Shown: positions 1-5,189 of the stretch, one piece after another
How positions within the stretch are numbered: position 1 is the first letter of the stretch
Layout of the letters: each line of letters opens with the position of its first letter
NCBI GenBank assembly: GCA_002306745.1
Contig: DBSW01000125.1
Span: 1-5,189 of the forward strand
DNA length: 5,189 nucleotides
From: Dehalococcoidia bacterium UBA1332
Lineage (GTDB): Bacteria; Chloroflexota; Dehalococcoidia; Lucifugimonadales; Lucifugimonadaceae
Reading direction: 5' to 3'
The notes under the pieces: generated by a model
Database searches by the model: none
What the model was told of the DNA's origin: nothing
What the model saw: the letters and a program-made list of their open reading frames with translations, nothing else
Position numbers and translations under genes: made by a program

Positions 1-1
1 T

Positions 2-166
2 GATAATCATTTGAATGAACTGAATATACCAGTCAGTTATACCAATGTTTTTTGGGGTGGACGCAGTGAAATTAAACCATCTGAAATTTCTCCTCTTGCG
101 TACCAACAGTGGTGTGAAAGTAATGGTATTGACTTAGGCGATATGACAGCAGGAGGTAATTTGTAG
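2..166 (+). CDS. C-terminal 54 residues of an unrecognised protein (5' end outside window)
   Basis: An open frame enters from the left edge and ends at TAG 164-166. The tail reads roughly DNHLNELNIPVSYTNVFWGG, then a stretch with SEIKPSEISPLAYQQWC, and ends in DMTAGGNL. It is soluble-looking, with aromatic residues (FW, YQQW) and one cysteine, and has no membrane segment. I do not recognise the family and assign no function. That it is a real gene is supported by continuous frame, ordinary composition, and its stop codon sharing one base with the GTG start of the next gene, whose Shine-Dalgarno lies inside this frame. That arrangement suggests co-transcription and perhaps translational coupling with the tetrapyrrole genes. 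It does not look like HemX, EngB/YsxC or Lon, which neighbour hem genes in Bacillus, but a 54-residue tail is too little to exclude much. Confidence 0.7.
   Translation, partial: DNHLNELNIPVSYTNVFWGGRSEIKPSEISPLAYQQWCESNGIDLGDMTAGGNL
151..157 (+). promoter_or_regulatory. Strong Shine-Dalgarno for the sirC-like gene
   Basis: AGGAGGT lies 8 bases before the GTG at 166. It is the strongest ribosome binding site in the window and decides the GTG start. It sits within the last codons of the upstream gene. Confidence 0.85.
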
Positions 167-906
167 TGGGTTATTATCCTGTTTTCTGGGAAATGGAAGA
201 GCGCCCCGTTTTATTGGTTGGCGGAGGAAATGTAGCCGATGAAAAAATTCATAAGTTGGTTGATGCTGGTGCCCAAGTTACGATTATTGCTCCTGATCTC
301 ATTCCTGAAGTGCAAAAATATGTAGAGAATGGTCAAGCTATTTGGCATGAGAGAAGTTTTGAACCTGGCGACACTGATGGCTTTGAAGTTGTTATGGTGG
401 CGACTGATAATGGAGCGATCAATAAGCAAGTCGCTGATGAAGCTCGTGCTAAAGGTATTTGGGTTAATGCTGCTGATGATGTTGCAAATTGTGATTTTAT
501 CCTTCCATCGCTAGCGAAGCGTGGCAAAATTGCTATTGCTACATCAACGGGTGGAAGTAGTCCTGCTCTGGCTCGTTGGCTACGTACACAAATGGAACTT
601 TTCCTTTCAGATGAGGTGGTGTCTCTCGGAGATCTTTTGGCTGAAGTAAGGATTTTGGTGCGTCAGCGTGACCGTGAATGTGCAAGTGAATGTAATCTCA
701 CGCAAACACCACCACCATTATTGTGTAAAGAATGTCCTAATCGAATTGAGCCTGAGTTATGGCAACAGGCAATTGATGACGATTTAAGAGGGTTATTGCA
801 TCAAGGACAATATGACTCAGCGAAAGACAGGTTAATTAGTTCTTTGAAGATCGATGAGCCATTAAAAGATCGTGCTCAATCGGCTGAGGATGCAGGTGAT
901 CTATAA
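166..906 (+). CDS. sirC: Precorrin-2 dehydrogenase (SirC/Met8/CysG-N family), possibly also sirohydrochlorin ferrochelatase, with a Cys-rich C-terminal extension
   Basis: The family catalyses NAD+-dependent oxidation of precorrin-2 to sirohydrochlorin in the cytoplasm; some members also insert Fe2+ to give siroheme. Visible features: the N-terminal YPVF segment followed by a Rossmann fold with GGGNVADEK at residues 19-27; the ATDN turn at 79-82; NAADD at 101-105, carrying the Asp expected at the catalytic position; CDFILPS at 109-115; and the family signature ATSTGGSSPALARWLR at 125-140. The GTG start is chosen because the protein then begins MGYYPVFW, as homologues do, and because AGGAGGT is placed 8 bases upstream. 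At 246 residues it is longer than minimal SirC proteins (about 160-220). The extra tail carries C172, C176, C187 and C190 (CX3C-X10-CX2C), which I do not recall as a family feature. The neighbouring CobA domain makes its substrate. Whether it also chelates metal cannot be told from sequence. Confidence 0.93.
   Translation: MGYYPVFWEMEERPVLLVGGGNVADEKIHKLVDAGAQVTIIAPDLIPEVQKYVENGQAIWHERSFEPGDTDGFEVVMVATDNGAINKQVADEARAKGIWVNAADDVANCDFILPSLAKRGKIAIATSTGGSSPALARWLRTQMELFLSDEVVSLGDLLAEVRILVRQRDRECASECNLTQTPPPLLCKECPNRIEPELWQQAIDDDLRGLLHQGQYDSAKDRLISSLKIDEPLKDRAQSAEDAGDL
894..900 (+). promoter_or_regulatory. Shine-Dalgarno for hemA
   Basis: AGGTGAT lies 5 bases before the ATG at 906 and is fully complementary to the 16S rRNA anti-SD tail. 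It sits within the last sirC codons, so hemA can be initiated by its own ribosomes as well as by coupling. Confidence 0.7.
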
Positions 907-2201
907 TGCTGTCAGTTGCAACTGTTAATCACCATACGGCCTCACTTGATGTAAGAGAGAAGATTTCTGTCGCTGAAAATGAACTCGATGATCTTCTTGT
1001 ACGTGTTCAACGACACCTAGGTCCCACCGCTATCATTAGTACATGTAATCGTCTTGAGTTTTATACAACAGGTACTGAAAATCTTGAACAATTAACTACT
1101 TATCTTCAGCAAGAAACCCATATGAATGAAACCGAAGTTCAAGATTATTTCCGAATATATCAAGGAGAATCAGCTGTAAGGCATCTTTATCGGGTGTCAT
1201 CAGGTTTAGAATCATTGGTAATTGGTGAAGCAGAAATACTTGGACAGGTTCGTACTGCTTTTGCGCATGCCGCAGATTCAGGTGTAGATGATTCGATGCT
1301 GGTACGTTTATTTCACGGTGCAATACGTGCAGGACGTCGTGTTCGATCAGAAACTAGTATCGGGCATCGTTCAGTTTCCGTATCTTCTATTGCAGTTCAA
1401 AAAATACGTGATCATCATAATGACTTGCAAAAAGCTAATGTATTGATAATTGGAGCGGGTGAGGCCGCAAGGTTAATTGCTGAATCTTTAGTTGAACAAG
1501 ATGTCTCACAAATTTATGTGGCTAACCGAACTCAGTCACGTGCTGAATCGTTGGCAAAAGAATTAGATGGTATTGCGGTGCAATATTCAAATTTGATGGA
1601 AGTTGTTAATGATGTTGATGTAGTAATTACGGCTACAGGGGCACCAGGCACACTTATCAATTTCGAAGAAATGAACAAGACGATACAGTTTCGACAAAAC
1701 ACACCTTTACTTATTATGGATATCGGGTTACCTCGTGATGTTGAACCCCGAGTCTCTGATTTACCGAATGTAACCTATTTTGATATGGAGGCATTACAGG
1801 AGATTGCTGCTGAAAATGGTAAGGCACGTGCTCAAGAAATTCGTGCAGCGGAACACCTTATAGAAGAAGAACTAAAAGAATTTTCTGTATGGCTTGAAAA
1901 TCTTCAAACTCAACCTACTATTGCAAGTCTTAGCGCTCGATCTGAAAAAATTCGAAAAGATGCAGTTGAGAAATCCTTACGGCGCCTGCATCTTGATGAA
2001 GCTCAACAAGATGAAATTGATGCATTAACTCGAGCAATTGTGAAGAGAATTTTACATGATCCCATTGTTGCATTGAGAGAATATGGCAATCAGGATACTC
2101 ACTATGTAGAAGTGGTTCATAAACTGTTTGGACTGAATGATGAATTTCCATCGTTAACGGACTTGTCTGTCAGTGATCAACCTGAAGATGATCGATTGTA
2201 A
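906..2201 (+). CDS. hemA: Glutamyl-tRNA reductase
   Basis: First committed step of C5-pathway tetrapyrrole synthesis: NADPH-dependent reduction of glutamyl-tRNA(Glu) to glutamate-1-semialdehyde, normally handed to HemL. Domains: N-terminal catalytic domain with ISTCNRLEFY at residues 44-53, where C47 is the expected thioester nucleophile; the conserved block SSGLESLVIGEAEILGQV at 98-115; the NADPH Rossmann domain with IIGAGEAARL at 181-190 and MDIGLPRDVEP at 271-281; and a C-terminal helical dimerisation domain ending near HKLFGL at 405-410. An acidic tail of about 20 residues follows. Its 431 residues fit the usual 420-450. The N-terminal signature reads ATVNHHTAS at 5-13, where homologues usually have GxNHxTAP. 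The ATG shares its A with the sirC stop (TAATG), and no HemX gene separates it from hemC. The family is often controlled by heme-dependent proteolysis, but nothing here shows that. Confidence 0.97.
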   Translation: MLSVATVNHHTASLDVREKISVAENELDDLLVRVQRHLGPTAIISTCNRLEFYTTGTENLEQLTTYLQQETHMNETEVQDYFRIYQGESAVRHLYRVSSGLESLVIGEAEILGQVRTAFAHAADSGVDDSMLVRLFHGAIRAGRRVRSETSIGHRSVSVSSIAVQKIRDHHNDLQKANVLIIGAGEAARLIAESLVEQDVSQIYVANRTQSRAESLAKELDGIAVQYSNLMEVVNDVDVVITATGAPGTLINFEEMNKTIQFRQNTPLLIMDIGLPRDVEPRVSDLPNVTYFDMEALQEIAAENGKARAQEIRAAEHLIEEELKEFSVWLENLQTQPTIASLSARSEKIRKDAVEKSLRRLHLDEAQQDEIDALTRAIVKRILHDPIVALREYGNQDTHYVEVVHKLFGLNDEFPSLTDLSVSDQPEDDRL

Positions 2202-3115
2202 TGACTACTACCATTCGTCTTGCGACTCGAAAATCTCGACTTGCACTTGAGCAGGCCAACTTAGTAATGGATGCATTGAAGAGAATTAATCAACAACTTT
2301 CTATAGAGCTAGTGCTAATTGAGACTGAAGGTGATATTGATCGAGAAACTCCACTGACTGTTCTGGGTGGGAGAGGTGTATTTGTAAAAGCAGTTGAACA
2401 AGCGTTATTAGATGATGTTGCTGATATTGCAGTGCACTCGCTTAAAGATGTCCCTACTGAAGAAGTTTCAGGTTTAATATTTCCGGCTATTACAGAGAGA
2501 GCAGATCCTAGTGATGTTCTTGTTGCAAACAATAAATATAAACTTGCTGAGTTAAGTGCAGGTTGCAAAATCGGGACGAGTTCGAGGCGTCGTGCAGTCT
2601 TGTTAAGTGCGATAAGACCTGATTTAGAAGTAGTCGATATCAGAGGTAATATAGATACACGTATACAAAAAGTACATGATGGTGTGGTTGATGCTGTCAT
2701 TCTGGCTGCTTCTGGAATAGAACGATTGGGAATGGACGATGAAATTAGTCAGAGATTTGATCCTCAAGAATTTATCCCAGCGCCTGGTCAAGGTGCTCTT
2801 GCCGTGCAATGTCGCGATAATGACGAAGATATAAAAAGTATTGTGCAAAGTATTGACCATGCGAATACTCGACGTGCAACAGATGCTGAACGTGCTTTTT
2901 TAAGTGTACTGGGTGTGGGTTGTTCATTCCCTGTAGGTGCATATGCCGTGGTTGATAATAAGACTATTAATTTACGGGCAATGGTATTAACTGATGATAC
3001 TAAAACTATGCCTGATTTTGGTGATGCAATTGGTGGTATAGATGAAGCTATAGCAATTGGATCGAATTTGGGGAGGCAATTATTGTCAGGCCCTAATGAA
3101 GATGGTGCGAAGTGA
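2201..3115 (+). CDS. hemC: Porphobilinogen deaminase (hydroxymethylbilane synthase)
   Basis: Polymerises four porphobilinogens into hydroxymethylbilane on a covalently attached dipyrromethane cofactor. Conserved residues are visible in order: R10 and S12 in ATRKSRLAL; GGRGVFVKAVEQALL at 56-70; HSLKDVPT at 79-86, with K82 and the catalytic D83; GTSSRRR at 125-131; DIRGNIDTR at 146-154, with R148 and R154; PAPGQGALA at 193-201; and GVGCSFPVGAYA at 238-249, where C241 is the cofactor attachment cysteine (C242 in E. coli). Its 304 residues match the family. Two local departures are E17 where LALWQ normally has Trp, and R129 where TSSLRR normally has Leu; all expected catalytic residues remain. 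The ATG at 2201 overlaps the hemA stop by one base with no strong Shine-Dalgarno, so initiation is probably coupled to hemA translation. Confidence 0.97.
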   Translation: MTTTIRLATRKSRLALEQANLVMDALKRINQQLSIELVLIETEGDIDRETPLTVLGGRGVFVKAVEQALLDDVADIAVHSLKDVPTEEVSGLIFPAITERADPSDVLVANNKYKLAELSAGCKIGTSSRRRAVLLSAIRPDLEVVDIRGNIDTRIQKVHDGVVDAVILAASGIERLGMDDEISQRFDPQEFIPAPGQGALAVQCRDNDEDIKSIVQSIDHANTRRATDAERAFLSVLGVGCSFPVGAYAVVDNKTINLRAMVLTDDTKTMPDFGDAIGGIDEAIAIGSNLGRQLLSGPNEDGAK

Positions 3116-4650
3116 CTGATCTCGGACATGTCTGGTTAGTAGGCTCTGGCCCAGGAGATCCTGGCTGGATCACTGATATTGGGGGAAAGATACTTCGAGA
3201 CGCAGATGTTGTTGTGTTTGATCGGTTAGCTCCAAAAGAACTTCTGACTTTTGTACCAGATTCAGCGATTGTTATAGACGCAGGTAAATCACCAAACCAA
3301 CAAAAGCTTTCTCAAGATGAAATTCATGAGACGTTAATTTCTTACGGTCGGTTGGGGAAGAAAGTCGTTCGACTCAAAGGAGGAGATCCGTATGTTTTTG
3401 GACGTGGTGGAGAAGAAGCTAAGATTTTAGCTGAGGCAGGTATCCCTTGTACTGTAGTGCCAGGGATCACTTCAGCAATTGCTGGGTTAAGTGCAGCGGG
3501 TATTCCTGTGACATATCGCGGTGTTGCCGTTTCTTTTTCTGTTGTGACCGGTCACGAAGACCCCACGAAGCCTAGTGAACAAGCCAATTGGAGAAAATTA
3601 GCCACAGCGACCGACACATTGGTTGTTTTGATGGGTGTAGATCGGATTGATCTTATTGCTGAACAACTCATTGCAGGAGGGCGAAATCCACAATCGCCTT
3701 CTGCGTTAGTACAACAAGCAGCTACTCCTGATCAACGTGTAGTAACAGCTCCTTTATCAGAAATTGCTCAAGCTGCAGTAGATCATGCAATTCGTTCACC
3801 TGCACTTTTCGTAATAGGTGATGTAGTCAATTTGCGTTCTGAATTGAACCCTAGTCGGTTAGCTCCACTGGCAGGTAAGCGTGTATTGGTTACCCGAAGC
3901 CGACAGCAAGCATCAATATTCGTAGAATCACTTCGTGCAGAAGGAGCATTTCCTATTGTATTGCCTACAATCGAAACTGAAAGGCGTGTAGATGATCAGC
4001 AACTTTCTGCGACAGTAGAAAATTTATTGGCAGGGAAATATGAATGGATTGCATTTAGCTCCGCCGTAGCTGTAAGAGCGTTTTTTGAATTGTTAATTGA
4101 GCAAAATATTGATGTGAGACAGTTGGGGGATATTCAAATAGGTGCTGTTGGTAAAGCGACATCTGAGGAACTACGATCGTACATGCTTTTCCCAGATATT
4201 GTCCCTGAAAACTCCACTGGTGAAGATCTTGCACATGCAATACTTACTCAATGTGCCGGTTCTGAAAAATCTATTCTTTTGCCACGTGCTGAAAATGCAG
4301 ATCCAGCGTTGTTTAATGTACTTAACGAGAAAGGAATGCATGTTGATGAATTGACGCTCTATCTATCTGTTCCACCTGCTATTCCTTCAGATGAGATGTT
4401 GAAAGTCATTCGATCAGGTGGACTAGATATTGCTACGTTTACATCTTCTTCGACAGTAAAAAATTTAGTGAGAATACTTGGAGATGATCGTAAATGCTTA
4501 GATGATGTGTTAATTGCATGTATTGGGCCGACTACAGCATCAACTGTTAGAGATTTAGGGCTAGAGCCTGATATCGTAGCAAAGGAGCATTCAATTAATG
4601 GCTTGCTTCAAGCCTTACGGATATACCATTGGAGCAATAGTACGGTATAG
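3112..4650 (+). CDS. cobA-hemD: Fused uroporphyrinogen-III C-methyltransferase / uroporphyrinogen-III synthase (CobA-HemD)
   Basis: Bifunctional cytoplasmic enzyme. The N-terminal CobA/SUMT domain (residues about 5-245) transfers two methyls from S-adenosylmethionine to uroporphyrinogen III, giving precorrin-2. It shows VGSGPGDPGWIT at 10-21, VFDRLAP at 35-41, the hallmark VRLKGGDPYVFGRGGEE at 86-102, and VPGITSAIAGLSAAGIPVTYRG at 116-137. After a short linker, the HemD domain (about 255-505) cyclises and inverts ring D of hydroxymethylbilane. It has RVLVTRSRQQ at 257-266, WIAFSSAVAVRAF at 312-324, IGAVGKAT at 343-350, LPRAENA at 390-396, ATFTSSSTVKN at 441-451 and ACIGPTTASTVRDLGL at 469-484, the usual weakly conserved Rossmann-like pair. 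The length of 512 fits fused CobA-HemD proteins of Firmicutes. The GTG start overlaps the hemC stop by four bases (GTGA) without a clear Shine-Dalgarno, so translation is probably coupled. The fusion makes the heme/siroheme branch metabolite and uses it in the same polypeptide. Confidence 0.95.
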   Translation: MTDLGHVWLVGSGPGDPGWITDIGGKILRDADVVVFDRLAPKELLTFVPDSAIVIDAGKSPNQQKLSQDEIHETLISYGRLGKKVVRLKGGDPYVFGRGGEEAKILAEAGIPCTVVPGITSAIAGLSAAGIPVTYRGVAVSFSVVTGHEDPTKPSEQANWRKLATATDTLVVLMGVDRIDLIAEQLIAGGRNPQSPSALVQQAATPDQRVVTAPLSEIAQAAVDHAIRSPALFVIGDVVNLRSELNPSRLAPLAGKRVLVTRSRQQASIFVESLRAEGAFPIVLPTIETERRVDDQQLSATVENLLAGKYEWIAFSSAVAVRAFFELLIEQNIDVRQLGDIQIGAVGKATSEELRSYMLFPDIVPENSTGEDLAHAILTQCAGSEKSILLPRAENADPALFNVLNEKGMHVDELTLYLSVPPAIPSDEMLKVIRSGGLDIATFTSSSTVKNLVRILGDDRKCLDDVLIACIGPTTASTVRDLGLEPDIVAKEHSINGLLQALRIYHWSNSTV

Positions 4651-4664
4651 AATGGGAACTGATT

Positions 4665-5189
4665 ATGACAATTAATACGCATCAAGCTTTATTTACACGC
4701 ACTCGCCGAACAAGGCGGACTGATAATCTGCGACGCTTAGTTCAAGAAACACATTTAGAACCCTCTTCTTTTGTCTATCCAATTTTCGTGACACATGGTC
4801 AGGATGTACGCCAAGCAATTGCTGCTATGCCTGGTCAATATCGTCTTTCTTTGGATCAGCTTCCTAACGAAGCAAAAGAATTGAAGTCTTTAGGTGTGCG
4901 TGCAGTATTACTTTTTGGGATTCCATCTTATAAAGATGCCGAAGGAACAGAAGGATACGCTGTTGATGGAATCGTGCAACAAGCTGTAAGGGTTTTGAAA
5001 GATGCGGACCCTGAATTAATTGTCATCTGTGATGTTTGTTTGTGTGAATATACTGATCATGGTCATTGCGGGCTGATTAATACAAACGGTGAAGTGCTTA
5101 ATGATGAAAGTCTGTCTTTATTATCTGAGATGGCGGTAACTTGTGCAGATGCAGGAGCTGATATCATAGCTCCATCTGACATGATGGAT
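4665..5189 (+). CDS. hemB: Delta-aminolevulinic acid dehydratase (porphobilinogen synthase), N-terminal 175 residues, truncated by window end
   Basis: Condenses two 5-aminolevulinate molecules to porphobilinogen, the substrate of HemC. The frame from ATG 4665 stays open to the edge and gives 175 of about 325 expected residues. Visible features: the N-terminal arm TRTRRTRRTDNLRRLV at 11-26, FVYPIFV at 36-42, AMPGQYRLSLDQL at 54-66, VLLFGIP at 81-87, and the zinc-site block CDVCLCEYTDHGHCG at 122-136. C125, C127 and C135 are the expected zinc ligands, so this is the cysteine-rich, zinc-dependent type rather than the Asp-rich magnesium type. C122 is an additional cysteine next to the site. The two active-site lysines lie beyond the window. 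It starts 14 bases after the cobA-hemD stop with only a weak GGGA ribosome site at 4654-4657. Confidence 0.96.
   Translation, partial: MTINTHQALFTRTRRTRRTDNLRRLVQETHLEPSSFVYPIFVTHGQDVRQAIAAMPGQYRLSLDQLPNEAKELKSLGVRAVLLFGIPSYKDAEGTEGYAVDGIVQQAVRVLKDADPELIVICDVCLCEYTDHGHCGLINTNGEVLNDESLSLLSEMAVTCADAGADIIAPSDMMD

Noticed and set aside
679..735. Frameshift or read-through origin for the Cys-rich SirC tail
   Set aside because: The frame continues without interruption, codon use matches the rest of the gene, and the stop forms a regular TAATG junction with hemA, so the tail appears genuine.
2290..2700. Antisense open frame of 136 codons within hemC
   Set aside because: It lies wholly opposite a clearly real hemC, has Ser/Thr-rich low-complexity translation typical of antisense shadows, and has no recognisable motif.
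2788..3129. Antisense open frame of 113 codons across the hemC/cobA-hemD junction
   Set aside because: It is opposite conserved HemC sequence, has no family similarity, and no promoter or ribosome site stands out.
4651..4664. Possible terminator or promoter between cobA-hemD and hemB
   Set aside because: Only 14 bases, with no inverted repeat or T-tract; too short for either.
4652..4675. Seven-codon frame ATG...TAA (MGTDYDN) overlapping the hemB start, possible leader peptide
   Set aside because: It is too short to judge, overlaps hemB out of frame, has no regulatory codon run (no repeated amino acid) and no attenuator-like hairpin beside it; chance is the simpler explanation.
1..5189. Mobile elements, CRISPR, tRNA/rRNA genes, riboswitches, prophage or defence genes
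   Set aside because: Nearly every base lies in a conserved tetrapyrrole gene or the upstream coding tail; no repeats, cloverleaf structures or non-coding stretches over 14 bases were seen.

Overview
The window is a compact tetrapyrrole (heme/siroheme) biosynthesis operon, all on the + strand. The order is: tail of an unrecognised gene, sirC-type precorrin-2 dehydrogenase, hemA, hemC, a cobA-hemD fusion, and the first part of hemB. Base composition is AT-leaning with AT-rich third codon positions (judged by eye, not counted). Gene order, AGGAGGT-type ribosome binding sites and GTG starts suggest a Firmicute. Bacilli of the Alicyclobacillus/Paenibacillus type and several Clostridia group these genes this way, but the exact taxon cannot be fixed from this sequence.

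Layout: positions 2-166 hold the last 54 codons of an unrecognised gene. sirC (166-906) follows with a 1-base stop/start overlap, hemA (906-2201) and hemC (2201-3115) again with 1-base overlaps, and the cobA-hemD fusion (3112-4650) with a 4-base overlap. After a 14-base gap, hemB starts at 4665 and runs off the end of the window. There is no internal promoter-sized gap, terminator, mobile element, RNA gene or CRISPR array. The operon promoter must lie upstream of the window.

How the genes work together: HemA reduces glutamyl-tRNA(Glu) to glutamate-1-semialdehyde. HemL, not in the window, would convert this to 5-aminolevulinate. HemB condenses two 5-aminolevulinates to porphobilinogen, and HemC polymerises four porphobilinogens to hydroxymethylbilane. 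The HemD half of the fusion closes the ring to uroporphyrinogen III. The CobA half then methylates uroporphyrinogen III to precorrin-2, and SirC oxidises that to sirohydrochlorin, the branch to siroheme (and possibly cobalamin or heme d1). The operon therefore makes the common precursor and also commits part of it to the siroheme side.

This is mostly a well-known pathway, and I see no undescribed system. The points most worth a second look are a four-cysteine cluster (CX3C-X10-CX2C) in the C-terminal extension of SirC, the unrecognised upstream gene coupled to the operon, GTG starts on exactly the two siroheme-committing genes, and a few substitutions in otherwise conserved HemC and HemA motifs.
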